Part shown: piece after piece, positions 28,316 through 37,132 of the stretch
Layout of the letters: the number at the start of each line of letters is the position of its first letter
Position numbering within the stretch: position 1 is the stretch's first letter
Origin: Accumulibacter sp.
Lineage (GTDB): Bacteria; Pseudomonadota; Gammaproteobacteria; Burkholderiales; Rhodocyclaceae
DNA: 64,000 bases
Direction of reading: 5' to 3'
Assembly: GCF_023806625.1 (NCBI RefSeq)
Contig: NZ_JAMTDX010000008.1
Span: forward strand, 1-64,000
Position numbers and translations under genes: made by a program
The notes under the pieces: generated by a model
The model's input: the letters and a program-made list of their open reading frames with translations, nothing else
Databases searched by the model: none
What the model was told of the DNA's origin: nothing

Positions 28316-29339
28316 CCGTTCTGACGCGACGCGAGTCGAACCCTCGCGGCGCGAGTTTCTGAGGAGCATCGTCGGCGCGGCTGGCGCAGCCGCGGCCGGC
28401 ACGGTCAGCACGACAGCCAGCGCCCGCGACACCTATCAGCGCCCCCCCGAAGCACTCGGGCTGCTCTATGACGCGACGCTGTGCATCGGCTGCAAGGCCT
28501 GTGTCGCGGCATGCAAGAGAGCCAACGAGAATCCGCCGGAATTCTCGACGGCCGACGAGCTCTGGGACACACCGCTCGACACCAGTGGCAAGACCTTCAA
28601 CATCATCAAGATGTACCGCAACGGCACGATGGCCACGAAGGACGCCGAGATCGACGGCTACGCGTTCATGAAGACCTCGTGCATGCACTGCGCCGATCCC
28701 TCGTGCGTTTCGGCGTGCCCGGTAACGGCGATGACCAAGGATCCGAAGACAGGCGTCGTCGCCTACGACCCGGAGGCCTGCGTCGGCTGCCGCTACTGCG
28801 TCGTCGCCTGCCCGTTCGGCATTCCCAAGTACCAGTACGATTCGCCGACCGGCAAGATCGGCAAGTGCGAACTGTGCCGCAATCGCAAGGACAAGCCTGG
28901 GTCCTATTCGGCCTGCGCCGAGGTCTGCCCAACCGGCGCGACGCTTTACGGACGGACCGCCGACCTGCTCGTCGAAGCGAAGCGACGCCTCGCACTCGAA
29001 CCCGGAACGCTGACCACCTTCCCGCGCGGCCGGCTCGGTGACGGTCCCGATCAGGGCTACGAAGGCCACGTCGGCAAGTACCTCCAGCACGTCTACGGAG
29101 AAACCGAGTACGGTGGCACCCAGGTGCTCAAGCTCTCGGCCGTCGACTTCGAGAAGGTCGGCATGCCCTACCTGCCGCCGAAATCGTCGGCCTCGTTGTC
29201 CGAGACGATCCAGCACACGCTCTACGGATGGCTGATCATGCCGGCACTCGTGCTCGGCGGGATGACCGCAATCGCCTGGCGCAACGTCCCACGCGACGCC
29301 GAAGCCGGCGACGAGGCGAAGAAGGGGGAAGACTCATGA
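28305..29339 (+). CDS. hybA: Hydrogenase Fe-S electron-transfer subunit HybA
   Basis: A 344-residue periplasmic ferredoxin-like protein. It has a Tat signal (PSRREFLRSIVGAAGAAAAG), then four Cys clusters: CIGCKACVAACK, CMHCADPSCVSACP, CVGCRYCVVACP and CELCRNRK...CAEVCP. Each group supplies ligands for a [4Fe-4S] cluster. A C-terminal transmembrane helix (YGWLIMPALVLGGMTAIAW) anchors it. It passes electrons between the small subunit and HybB. The start overlaps hybO and the stop overlaps the hybB ATG (ATGA). Confidence 0.95.
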   Translation: MVNSRSDATRVEPSRREFLRSIVGAAGAAAAGTVSTTASARDTYQRPPEALGLLYDATLCIGCKACVAACKRANENPPEFSTADELWDTPLDTSGKTFNIIKMYRNGTMATKDAEIDGYAFMKTSCMHCADPSCVSACPVTAMTKDPKTGVVAYDPEACVGCRYCVVACPFGIPKYQYDSPTGKIGKCELCRNRKDKPGSYSACAEVCPTGATLYGRTADLLVEAKRRLALEPGTLTTFPRGRLGDGPDQGYEGHVGKYLQHVYGETEYGGTQVLKLSAVDFEKVGMPYLPPKSSASLSETIQHTLYGWLIMPALVLGGMTAIAWRNVPRDAEAGDEAKKGEDS

Positions 29340-30505
29340 GCGCCGGACACGAAGCACGACCGGCGCCGGTGGGCGGCAGCCTGTTCAATGCCACGACACT
29401 CGTCTGCGGGGTGCTGATCGCGATCATGGCCAGCGTGGTTGTCGTCCGGCTGTTTTTCGGTCTGGCCTCGGTCACCAACCTCAACGACGGCTATTCGTGG
29501 GGCATCTGGGTGGTCGGCGACGTGTTCATCGGCTCGGCGCTGGCCTGCGGCGGCTTCTCGGTCGCCCTGCTCGTGTACATCTTCAACCGGGGCGAGTACC
29601 ACCCGCTGGTTCGTCCGGCGCTGCTCGGCAGTCTGTTCGGCTACACGCTGGCCGGAGCGGCGATCACTTTCGACCTCGGGCGCTGGTGGAACTTCTGGCA
29701 CATCTTCTGGCCGGGCTACTTCAACGTCAATTCGGTGATGTTCGAGGTCGCCGCGTGCATCACCTTGTACATCCTGGTCATGTGGATCGAGTTCTCGCCG
29801 GTCTTCCTCGAGAAGCTCGGGCTGCACGATGCCCGGCGCAAGCTGTCGAAGGTCCTGTTCATCTTCATCGCCCTGGGCATCGTCCTGCCGATGATGCATC
29901 AGGCCTCGCTCGGGACGATGCTCGTGGTCATGGGTGACCAGGTCAGCCCGCTCTGGCAGACGCCGATCCTGCCGCTGATCTACCTGCTCTCGGCGATCAT
30001 CATGGGCTACGGGGTCGTGCTCTTCGAATCCTGCGTCGCCGCGTCGGCTTACCGCCGCCAGATCGAGGTCCCGCTGCTCAATCCGCTGGCCCACGTCCTG
30101 CTCGGCGTCATGGCGCTCTACCTCGTCGCGCGCTTCGCCGATCTGATCATCCGCGGCGCTCTCCCACAGGCCTTCAGGCTGAACTTCGTCGCGCTTTCGT
30201 TCTGGGTCGAGAACCTCAGCTTCGTCGCGCCGTTCTTCCTGATCGGTACGGCCGAGGCGCGGCGGAACCCGGCACGGCTGTTCCTCGCCGGAATCGCGGT
30301 GATGCTCAGCGGCATCCTGTTGCGCCTCAATGGCTTCCTGATCGGCTTCGACACCGGGCCGGGCTGGAGCTATTTCCCCTCGGTTCCCGAGTTGCTGGTC
30401 ACCCTGGGCATTTTCGCCGCCGAAGTCTATGGCTACATCTACATCACCCGCCGCTTCCCCGTGCTGCCGCGCGAGGACGGCGAAGCCTTGCCTGCACGCG
30501 GCTGA
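29336..30505 (+). CDS. hybB: Hydrogenase membrane subunit HybB (NrfD/PsrC family)
   Basis: A 389-residue protein with about ten transmembrane helices, without haem, of the NrfD/PsrC family. Marker segments are DGYSWGIWVVGDVFIGSALACGGF and LPMMHQASLGTMLVV. It links the periplasmic hydrogenase to the quinone pool, as in Hyd-2 of enteric bacteria, and may support reversible, potential-dependent H2 cycling. ATG 29336 overlaps the hybA stop. Confidence 0.93.
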   Translation: MSAGHEARPAPVGGSLFNATTLVCGVLIAIMASVVVVRLFFGLASVTNLNDGYSWGIWVVGDVFIGSALACGGFSVALLVYIFNRGEYHPLVRPALLGSLFGYTLAGAAITFDLGRWWNFWHIFWPGYFNVNSVMFEVAACITLYILVMWIEFSPVFLEKLGLHDARRKLSKVLFIFIALGIVLPMMHQASLGTMLVVMGDQVSPLWQTPILPLIYLLSAIIMGYGVVLFESCVAASAYRRQIEVPLLNPLAHVLLGVMALYLVARFADLIIRGALPQAFRLNFVALSFWVENLSFVAPFFLIGTAEARRNPARLFLAGIAVMLSGILLRLNGFLIGFDTGPGWSYFPSVPELLVTLGIFAAEVYGYIYITRRFPVLPREDGEALPARG

Positions 30506-30528
30506 CGCGCCATCGAGGAGACAAGACC

Positions 30529-32232
30529 ATGTCGCAAAGAGTCACGATTGATCCGGTGACGCGAATCGAAGGTCACCTGCGTGTCGATGTCCAGGTCGAC
30601 GGGGGCAAGGTCAGCAAGGCCTGGGCGTCCGGCCAGATGTGGCGCGGCGTCGAAAACATTCTCGTCGGACGGGATCCGCGCGACGCCTGGGCGATCACCC
30701 AGCGGATCTGCGGCGTGTGCACGACCGTACACGCGATCGCCTCGGTGCGCGCCGTCGAGAACGCGCTGCAGCTCGAGATCCCGGTCAATGCGCAATACAT
30801 CCGCAACATGATCATCCTGGCGCACGCCGTCCACGATCACATCGTCCATTTCTATCACCTCTCGGCCCTCGACTGGGTCGACGTGACCAGCGCACTCCAG
30901 GCCGACCCGGCGAAGGCGGCGAGCATCGCCGAGAGCCTGTCGAACTGGCCGGGAAACAACAAGGCCGAGTTCGCGCGGGTCAAGGAGCGTCTCGCCGGCT
31001 TCGTCGGTACCGGCCAGCTGGGCATCTTCACCAACGGGTACTGGGGGCATCCGGCGATGAAGCTCCCGCCGGAAGTCAACCTGATCGCCGTCGCCCATTA
31101 TCTCCAGGCACTCGAAGTCCAGAGGCACGCCAACAAGGTGGTCAGCATCCTGGGCAGCAAGACGCCACACATCCAGAACGTCGCTGTCGGCGGAGTCGCC
31201 AACGCCCTGGCGACCGACTCGCAATCGGTGCTGACCGTCGAGCGCCTGCTCGCGGTCAGGAACTGGATCGACCAGCTCGCCGACTTCGTCAAGCACGTCT
31301 ATCTCGTTGACGTCGCCGTCGTCGGCGGTTTCTATCCGGAATGGACAGCGATCGGACGCGGTATCGTCGACTACCTGGCTGTTCCGGACATCCCGCTCGA
31401 CGGAATGAATACGAGCTTTGCCCTGCCCGGCGGACACATCGCCGGTGGCGACCCGGCCAGTTTCAAGGAAATCCGGACGCACAACGACGCCTACTTCAGG
31501 GACGGTGTCGCCGAGTCGGTCAAACACTCGTGGTACGAGGGCGGCAAGGGCCCGCTCCACCCCTACAAGGGAGAAACGCGACCGCAGTACACCGACTTCC
31601 AGGAAGGTGGCAAGTACTCCTGGCTCAAGTCCCCGACCTTCTACGAAAAGCCGATGCAGGTCGGCCCGCTGCCGAGGGTCCTGGCGATGGTCGCCGCGGG
31701 ACACCAGCCGACGATCGATTACGCGACGCAGGCGCTCGATCTCGTTTCCAGCGTCGCCAAGACCAAGGTCGGTCTCGAAGCGCTGCATTCGACGATCGGC
31801 CGCCACGCCGCGCGGGCCGTCGCCTGCGCCGTCGAGGTCGACGAACTCGGCCGGCAATGGGATCTGCTGCTCGCGAGCATGGCCCGGGGAGACCTGCGGA
31901 CCTTCAACAAGCCGCAGTTCCCTAAGGGCGAGGTCTCTGGAGTCGGGATTCACGAGGCGCCCAGAGGCGTGCTGTCGCACTGGATCGTCATCGACAACGG
32001 AAAGATCAGGAACTACCAGTGCGTCGTCCCGACGACCTGGAATGCGGCCCCGCGCAACGAAAGGGACGAGCCGGGCGCGTATGAGGCGTGTCTCGCCGGC
32101 ACGCCGGTTGCCATACCCGATCAGCCCCTCGAAGTCCTGCGCACGGTCCATTCGTTCGACCCCTGCCTGGCCTGCGCGGTCCATGTCGTCGACCGGCAGG
32201 CGCGGGCTGCAGTCCGCGTCAGCGCAGTATGA
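30529..32232 (+). CDS. hybC: [NiFe]-hydrogenase large subunit (HybC type)
   Basis: A 567-residue catalytic subunit. Nickel ligands are C61 and C64 (RICGVCTTVHA) and C546 and C549 (DPCLACAVH). The last 15 residues after H552 are the peptide removed by the maturation protease once nickel is inserted. It oxidises or forms H2 in the periplasm and is exported with HybO. GAGGAG precedes the ATG, 23 bases after hybB. The next gene is its protease, after a 99-base gap. Confidence 0.97.
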   Translation: MSQRVTIDPVTRIEGHLRVDVQVDGGKVSKAWASGQMWRGVENILVGRDPRDAWAITQRICGVCTTVHAIASVRAVENALQLEIPVNAQYIRNMIILAHAVHDHIVHFYHLSALDWVDVTSALQADPAKAASIAESLSNWPGNNKAEFARVKERLAGFVGTGQLGIFTNGYWGHPAMKLPPEVNLIAVAHYLQALEVQRHANKVVSILGSKTPHIQNVAVGGVANALATDSQSVLTVERLLAVRNWIDQLADFVKHVYLVDVAVVGGFYPEWTAIGRGIVDYLAVPDIPLDGMNTSFALPGGHIAGGDPASFKEIRTHNDAYFRDGVAESVKHSWYEGGKGPLHPYKGETRPQYTDFQEGGKYSWLKSPTFYEKPMQVGPLPRVLAMVAAGHQPTIDYATQALDLVSSVAKTKVGLEALHSTIGRHAARAVACAVEVDELGRQWDLLLASMARGDLRTFNKPQFPKGEVSGVGIHEAPRGVLSHWIVIDNGKIRNYQCVVPTTWNAAPRNERDEPGAYEACLAGTPVAIPDQPLEVLRTVHSFDPCLACAVHVVDRQARAAVRVSAV

Positions 32233-32331
32233 AAAGAGTACCGACGTCCTGGCGGTGGCACATGGCCGCCGACGGGCAAGCGGCCGCGCAGCCGGCGATT
32301 GCCCGACCTTTGCCCTAGCACCCGGTCGAGC

Positions 32332-32823
32332 ATGCGCGTCCTCATCCTGGGCGTCGGCAATGTCCTGCTCAGCGACGAAGGGCTCGGCGTACGCCTCGTC
32401 GAACGCCTGCCCTCAGTGTGCGCCCTGCCCAGCACTGTCGAGGTCCTCGACGGGGGAACCTCTGGTATGGAGATGCTCGAGCAGCTCGAGGATCTCGATG
32501 CTCTGATCCTCGTCGACGCCATTCGCTCAGGCAGGCGCCCCGGGACACCGATCCGGCTTGCCGGCGACGAAGTGCCGACCTTCTTTGCGACCAAGCTTTC
32601 ACCGCACCAGATCGGAATGAGCGACGTGCTGGCTACGCTGGAGCTGCTCGGCCGATCGCCGAAATCCACGGTGATCATCGGGCTGGAGCCCCGATCGCTG
32701 GCGCTCGGGACGACGCTGAGCCGGGAGATCGAAGCCGCGATGCCGAAGCTGCTCGACCTGGTGATCGCCGAACTGATCCGCCTGGGTGTCGACGTTTCCC
32801 GGCACCCGCAGGCCGTACGCTGA
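32332..32823 (+). CDS. hybD: Hydrogenase maturation protease HybD
   Basis: A 163-residue HycI/HupD-family endopeptidase. It begins MRVLILGVGNVLLSDEGLG with the family nickel-binding Glu/Asp, and has the second Asp (LILVDAI) and His (LSPHQIG). It cuts the C-terminal peptide from the large subunit. The ATG at 32332 gives the normal family start; a longer frame from 32299 has no support. Confidence 0.93.
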   Translation: MRVLILGVGNVLLSDEGLGVRLVERLPSVCALPSTVEVLDGGTSGMEMLEQLEDLDALILVDAIRSGRRPGTPIRLAGDEVPTFFATKLSPHQIGMSDVLATLELLGRSPKSTVIIGLEPRSLALGTTLSREIEAAMPKLLDLVIAELIRLGVDVSRHPQAVR

Positions 32824-32827
32824 GCCG

Positions 32828-33151
32828 ATGTGCCTGTCGATTCCGATGCAGCTGATCTCCCCCGATGGCCCCGACGGGCAGCTGGCGATCGCCGAACGCG
32901 GAAGCGGAGAAGACGCGCGACGCGAGCGAGTGAACATGATGCTCGTCGGCCCGCAACCCGTTGGCACATGGGTTCTGGTCTCGCTGGGCCTGGCCAGGGA
33001 AGTGCTCGATGACGCAGAGCGTGCGCTGATCGAGGAAGCCCTGCAGATGCTCGCCGAGAGCCTCGAGCCAGCTGACGAGCCCCGGCGGCGAGGCTTGGGC
33101 CGACCACACCTGGGAGCCGACCTGCCCGAAAACGATGGCCATGATCATTGA
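32828..33151 (+). CDS. hybG: HypC/HybG-family hydrogenase assembly chaperone
   Basis: A 107-residue protein with the required N-terminal MCLSIP motif, whose Cys2 (after Met removal) carries the Fe(CN)2CO unit and binds the large-subunit precursor. A central VNMMLVGPQPVGTWVLVSLGLA beta segment is typical. It is somewhat longer than average (about 75-95), with a Gly/His-rich tail. It lies 4 bases after hybD and overlaps hybE. The remaining hyp genes (A, B, D, E, F) are not in the window. Confidence 0.9.
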   Translation: MCLSIPMQLISPDGPDGQLAIAERGSGEDARRERVNMMLVGPQPVGTWVLVSLGLAREVLDDAERALIEEALQMLAESLEPADEPRRRGLGRPHLGADLPENDGHDH

Positions 33152-33821
33152 CCTTCGCGGCTTCGCCCATCGCCGGAGACGGAGCGCGACTACTCCGGAA
33201 GCCACCAGTAGTCCGGCTGCTCACCTCGAGGCGATGTATCTGCGCCGGTGGACGACGCGCATTCGCGAGCTGCCGTTCGTCAACCTCGCCCTGTCGGTCG
33301 AGACCATAGGCTTCCGGCGCTGGTCGAGGGTCAGCACGCCATCCGGCCCCGGGGCGGCTCCGCCACGATTGGCGGGAACCGCCGAATGGAGTCTTCCTGG
33401 CGACGGAGACTGGCTTGGTTCGGTCGTCACGCCATGGCTGATCAGCCTCGTGCTGGTCCCGGGGAGCGCAAGGGCATGGCCTGTGCTGGGATCCGGAGAC
33501 CGTTGCCGTCTGGTCTTTCCGGTCGGCCCGCTCGACTTCATCTTCGACCAGGACGCGACGGCCGAAGTCCCCGAGATCCTTTACTGTCCGCTCTTCTCAC
33601 CGCCAGGCCAGTTTGGCTCGCAGGCGGCAGCGCGCGCCGCGGCGGCGGCCGCTCTCGAAGCCCTGTGCCGGTCTCCGGGCCCGCCGGCCAGCGGCCGATC
33701 CGCCGGAACGGACGCCGCTGACCCCAGGCTATCGCGGCGATCCTTCCTGCGCCGGATGGTCGGCAGTCGGGAAGGCGATCCGACAGGCAGGCGAGTGGAC
33801 GCAGAGAGCGAACGGCGCTGA
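33135..33821 (+). CDS. hybE: HybE-family hydrogenase chaperone
   Basis: A 228-residue protein. Residues ~40-150 match the HybE/HupJ family: LPFVNLALSVETIGFRRW, then the LGSVVTPWLISLVLVPG core and FPVGPLDFIF. The family escorts Tat-exported hydrogenase subunits during assembly. The last ~70 residues are Ala/Arg/Ser-rich and unrelated to the family, so this is a C-terminally extended form. It starts within the end of hybG (17-base overlap); a second ATG at 33141 is possible. It is the last gene of the operon. Confidence 0.8.
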   Translation: MAMIIDLRGFAHRRRRSATTPEATSSPAAHLEAMYLRRWTTRIRELPFVNLALSVETIGFRRWSRVSTPSGPGAAPPRLAGTAEWSLPGDGDWLGSVVTPWLISLVLVPGSARAWPVLGSGDRCRLVFPVGPLDFIFDQDATAEVPEILYCPLFSPPGQFGSQAAARAAAAAALEALCRSPGPPASGRSAGTDAADPRLSRRSFLRRMVGSREGDPTGRRVDAESERR

Positions 33822-33851
33822 AGGCCGGTTTCCTTTTCCGGCGAAGGGGTC

Positions 33852-33857
33852 TATAGT
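33852..33857 (+). promoter_or_regulatory. Candidate -10 (TATAGT) for the downstream hydrolase
   Basis: TATAGT in the 92-base gap after hybE, 57 bases before the hydrolase ATG. The -35 region (TTTCCT, 17 bases upstream) is a poor match. Confidence 0.3.
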
Positions 33858-33913
33858 TGTCGTGACGATCCGGTCAAAGCGGCCGATCGACCCTTCCGCC
33901 AGGTCTTGCCTCG

Positions 33914-34747
33914 ATGAGCCACTTCTTTGCCGACGACGGCGAAAAGATCCACGTTCAGGTCTCTGGCGACGGTCCGCCGGTGATCATGCTGCACGGCTGG
34001 ACAGCAAGCCACCACGAATGGACGCCGTTCCTCGAGCAGCTCACCGCCCACCACCGGGTGTTTCGCTGGGACGCACGGGGCCACGGCGGGCACCGCCTGA
34101 CCCGGGACACCGTGCCGACGGTGCAACGGATGGCGCTCGATCTGGGCAATCTGATCGAGCACTACGAACTCGATCATCTGGTTGCCGTCGGGCACTCGAT
34201 GGGTGCGCTGACGCTCTGGCAGTACATCGAGGACAATGGCTGCGCGCGGCTGGCCAAGGTCTGCTTCATCGATCAGTCGCCGAAACTGCTCACCGACGCC
34301 GAATGGCTCAACGGGATTTACGGCGATTTCGACCGTTCACGTTCAGCGGCCTTCCTGCAACACCTGGAGAGCGATTTCGCCGAATCGGTCCTGCTGCTCG
34401 GCGCGATGGGGCTCAATGATCGGGCGCGACAGAAGTATCAGGAAGGATCGCGTGGCCTCGAAAAGGCCCGGCAGTGGCTCAAGGAACTCGACCCCGCGCC
34501 GCTGATCGCCTGCTGGGAGAGCCTGACCGAGGCGGACTATCGGGCCACTCTCGACCGGATCGACATCCCGGCGCTTCTCGTCTACGGTGGATCAAGCAAC
34601 TACTACCGCAGTGAGACGGCCCGCTACGTCCAGAACCGGATCGCCAACGCCGTGCTCCACATCTACGAGGGTACCGATCACTCGCCGCATCAGTGGCAGC
34701 GCGACCGCTTCGTGCGCGACCTCCGCGAGTTCATCGACCGTCCTTGA
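33914..34747 (+). CDS. Alpha/beta-hydrolase (haloperoxidase/esterase-like)
   Basis: A 277-residue protein of the alpha/beta-hydrolase fold. The nucleophile is S95 in VAVGHSMGAL, HGWTASHHEW gives the oxyanion region, and the C-terminal base is the His in YEGTDHSPHQW. The acid is probably the Asp following the strand near residue 215. The substrate is unknown. Its last 17 bases overlap the convergent msrA gene. Confidence 0.8.
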   Translation: MSHFFADDGEKIHVQVSGDGPPVIMLHGWTASHHEWTPFLEQLTAHHRVFRWDARGHGGHRLTRDTVPTVQRMALDLGNLIEHYELDHLVAVGHSMGALTLWQYIEDNGCARLAKVCFIDQSPKLLTDAEWLNGIYGDFDRSRSAAFLQHLESDFAESVLLLGAMGLNDRARQKYQEGSRGLEKARQWLKELDPAPLIACWESLTEADYRATLDRIDIPALLVYGGSSNYYRSETARYVQNRIANAVLHIYEGTDHSPHQWQRDRFVRDLREFIDRP

Positions 34748-35279
34748 GCCGGCCGGCGAACTTCTTGCGAAAACTGGCCACCTTGGGGCCGATCACGACC
34801 TGGCAGTAGCCCTGCCCCGGATTCCGCCGGTAGTACTCTCGGTGATAGGTCTCGGCGGGGAAGAACGGCGCCTCCGGGCGCAGCTCGGTGACGATCGGAG
34901 CCGGCCAGAGCCCGGCCTCATCGAGTTCGCGGATCAGTGACGCGGCCGTCGCCTGCTGCCCGGGCGAGTGACAAAAGATGACCGAGCGATACTGCGATCC
35001 GACGTCATGGCCCTGGCGATCCTTGGTGGTCGGGTCGTGGATCGCGAAGAAGACTTCGAGCAGCTGCCGGTAGCTGCAGCGCGCCGGATCGAAAGTGATC
35101 CTGACGACCTCCGCATGCCCGGTCGAGCCGGTGCACACCGCCGCATAGTCCGGGTCGTCGACGTGCCCACCGCTGTACCCGGAGACCACCGACCGCACGC
35201 CGGCGAGCTGTTCGAAGACCGCTTCGAGACACCAGAAGCAGCCTCCGCCAAGGGTGGCTACCTCGAAATCCGCTTCCAT
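34731..35279 (-). CDS. msrA: Peptide methionine-S-sulfoxide reductase
   Basis: A 182-residue cytoplasmic enzyme. It has the GGGCFWCLE motif with catalytic C14, the strand GYSGGHVDDPDY, and HAEVVRITFDP. It reduces the S-epimer of methionine sulfoxide in proteins using thioredoxin. ATG 35279 is preceded by AAAGGAG. It is alone, convergent with the hydrolase gene. Confidence 0.95.
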   Translation of the reverse strand: MEADFEVATLGGGCFWCLEAVFEQLAGVRSVVSGYSGGHVDDPDYAAVCTGSTGHAEVVRITFDPARCSYRQLLEVFFAIHDPTTKDRQGHDVGSQYRSVIFCHSPGQQATAASLIRELDEAGLWPAPIVTELRPEAPFFPAETYHREYYRRNPGQGYCQVVIGPKVASFRKKFAGRLKDGR

Positions 35280-35396
35280 CACTTCTCCTTTCGCACGATC
35301 GTCACGTCAGGCCGTCGGGCTGGCCTTGCGCAAGCTGGCAGGAGCCGCTGCGACGCTTCGCATACCGACCGGACCGTCCCCTGACCCGGAATTGAA

Positions 35397-35419
35397 AAAG
35401 CCGCGCCAGGCGCGGCTTT
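35397..35419 (-). terminator. Intrinsic terminator after aceA
   Basis: A 10-bp stem (AAAGCCGCGC with GCGCGGCTTT) with a 3-base loop; the minus strand continues with further T residues. It lies 22 bases past the aceA stop. Confidence 0.85.
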
Positions 35420-35440
35420 GTGTCGGCCGACCACGAAACC

Positions 35441-36739
35441 TCAGTGGAATTGCTCTTCCTCGGTCGAACCGGTCAGTGCGGTCACTGAAGAGGCTCCACC
35501 CTGGATCACCGTCGTCACCTCGTCGAAGTAACCGGTCCCCACTTCCTGCTGGTGCGAGACGAAGGTGTAACCCCGTTCACGTGCAGCGAACTCGGGTTCC
35601 TGGACTTTTTCGACGTAGGCAGTCATGCCGCGAGCGACGTAGTCCTGGGCGAGATCGAACATGTGGTACCACATGTTGTGGATGCCGGCGAGGGTGATGA
35701 ACTGATACTTGTAACCCATCGCGCCGAGTTCGCGCTGGAACCTGGCGATCGTCGCGTCGTCCAGGTTCTTCTTCCAGTTGAACGACGGCGAGCAGTTGTA
35801 GGCGAGCAGCTTGTCGGGATGCTTGCCACGCACCGCTTCAGCGAACTTGCGCGCGAAGTCGAGATCCGGAGTACCCGTCTCGCACCAGACGAGGTCGGCA
35901 TACTCGGCGTAGGCGACAGCCCGTGAGACCGCCTGGTCGAGCCCTTTGCGCGTCTTGTAGAACCCCTCCGAAGTCCGCTCGCCGGTGACGAAAGGCTTGT
36001 CGTTGTCGTCACAGTCGGAAGTCAGCAGGTCGGCCGCTTCGGCATCCGTGCGCGCGATGACCAGCGTTGGCACGCCGCAGACGTCCGCCGCGAAACGCGC
36101 GGCGATCAGCTTCTGGACAGCTTCCTGGGTCGGCACGAGCACTTTGCCGCCCATGTGTCCACATTTCTTGACCGAGGCCAACTGGTCTTCCCAGTGCACA
36201 CCTGCGGCGCCGGCACGGATCATCGCCTTCATCAATTCGAATGCATTCAGCACCCCGCCGAAGCCGGCTTCGGCATCGGCGACGATCGGCGCGAAGTAGT
36301 CGAGGTAGCCCTTGTCGCCGGGGTTGATCCCTTTCGAGAACTGGATCTCGTCGGCACGCCGGAAAGAATTGTTGATCCGCTCGACGACCTTGGGCACCGA
36401 ATCGACCGGGTAAAGCGACTGGTCAGGGTACATCGCCATGTACGAGTTGTTGTCGGCGGCCACCTGCCAGCCCGACAGATAGATCGCCTTGACCCCGGCC
36501 TTGACCTGCTGCATCGCCTGACCACCGGTCAGCGCGCCCAGGCAGTTGACGTACGGCTCGGTGTTGACCAGGTTCCAGAGCTTCGCGGCGCCGCGACGAG
36601 CAATCGTGTACTCGATTGGAAACGATCCGCGCAGGCGGACGACTTCGGCGGCCGAGTAGCCACGCTTGATGCCCTTCCAGCGGGGGTTCTCCGCCCAGTC
36701 TTTTTCCAGTTCGGCGATCTGTTGCTCTCTAGTGCTCAT
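35441..36739 (-). CDS. aceA: Isocitrate lyase
   Basis: A 432-residue enzyme of the usual bacterial length. The catalytic loop KKCGHMGGK is at residues 191-199 (C193), with [10 protein letters not shown] and the C-terminal [13 protein letters not shown]. It splits isocitrate into glyoxylate and succinate, the first step of the glyoxylate shunt, needed for growth on acetate. Malate synthase is not in the window. It is a single-gene unit with its own promoter, operator and terminator. Confidence 0.97.
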   Translation of the reverse strand: MSTREQQIAELEKDWAENPRWKGIKRGYSAAEVVRLRGSFPIEYTIARRGAAKLWNLVNTEPYVNCLGALTGGQAMQQVKAGVKAIYLSGWQVAADNNSYMAMYPDQSLYPVDSVPKVVERINNSFRRADEIQFSKGINPGDKGYLDYFAPIVADAEAGFGGVLNAFELMKAMIRAGAAGVHWEDQLASVKKCGHMGGKVLVPTQEAVQKLIAARFAADVCGVPTLVIARTDAEAADLLTSDCDDNDKPFVTGERTSEGFYKTRKGLDQAVSRAVAYAEYADLVWCETGTPDLDFARKFAEAVRGKHPDKLLAYNCSPSFNWKKNLDDATIARFQRELGAMGYKYQFITLAGIHNMWYHMFDLAQDYVARGMTAYVEKVQEPEFAARERGYTFVSHQQEVGTGYFDEVTTVIQGGASSVTALTGSTEEEQFH

Positions 36740-36854
36740 GACTTACCTCACAATAGGATGATGAACTGCCGTGGGAACACCGGTTGCCCCTGCAGTCGGC
36801 TCAGGAAGCCCTGCCCGTTCCCCTGCACCCTCCCCGGAGCAACCAATGGATGCA

Positions 36855-36883
36855 AGTATAGAGTGATTTTCCCTTGCCGGCAA
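36855..36883 (-). promoter_or_regulatory. Sigma-70 promoter of aceA
   Basis: On the minus strand TTGCCG (36878-36883) and TATACT (36855-36860) are 17 bases apart. This is one of the best promoter matches in the window. The leader to the ATG is about 110 bases. Confidence 0.7.
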
Positions 36884-36885
36884 TA

Positions 36886-36899
36886 GTCTTATATAAGAC
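36886..36899. promoter_or_regulatory. 14-bp palindromic operator GTCTTATATAAGAC at the aceA promoter
   Basis: A perfect 14-bp palindrome ending two bases upstream of the aceA -35 hexamer. AT-rich palindromes of this form are bound by GntR-type regulators of central carbon genes in betaproteobacteria, as far as I recall. Its location would allow activation or steric repression. Confidence 0.6.
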
Positions 36900-37132
36900 A
36901 TAAGATATGTTTTTGAGGATGCGTGTGAGGCTTCGGTGATTCACGCCGAGCCCCCGCAGTGCGCGTCGAGGAACCGAACGCGCATCGAGTCAGGCTGCGC
37001 CGATCGGGCAACTGGCGTGCCCCAGCCCCGGACGAGCCGGCCAGTCTGCGGCCCTCCCGCCTCACGGCCGATCCTGCCCAGCTGGCCGAAGTGGCCGGCG
37101 GCGACGACAGGGCGGGCTGGAGGACTCGTCGA

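Larger units (their letters stand above)
36740..37132. other. aceA upstream region
   Basis: 393 bases upstream of aceA and downstream of ugpQ. It contains the aceA promoter and palindrome at 36855-36899 in an AT-rich island (36850-36915). The remaining part to 37132 is GC-rich and shows nothing further. Confidence 0.6.
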
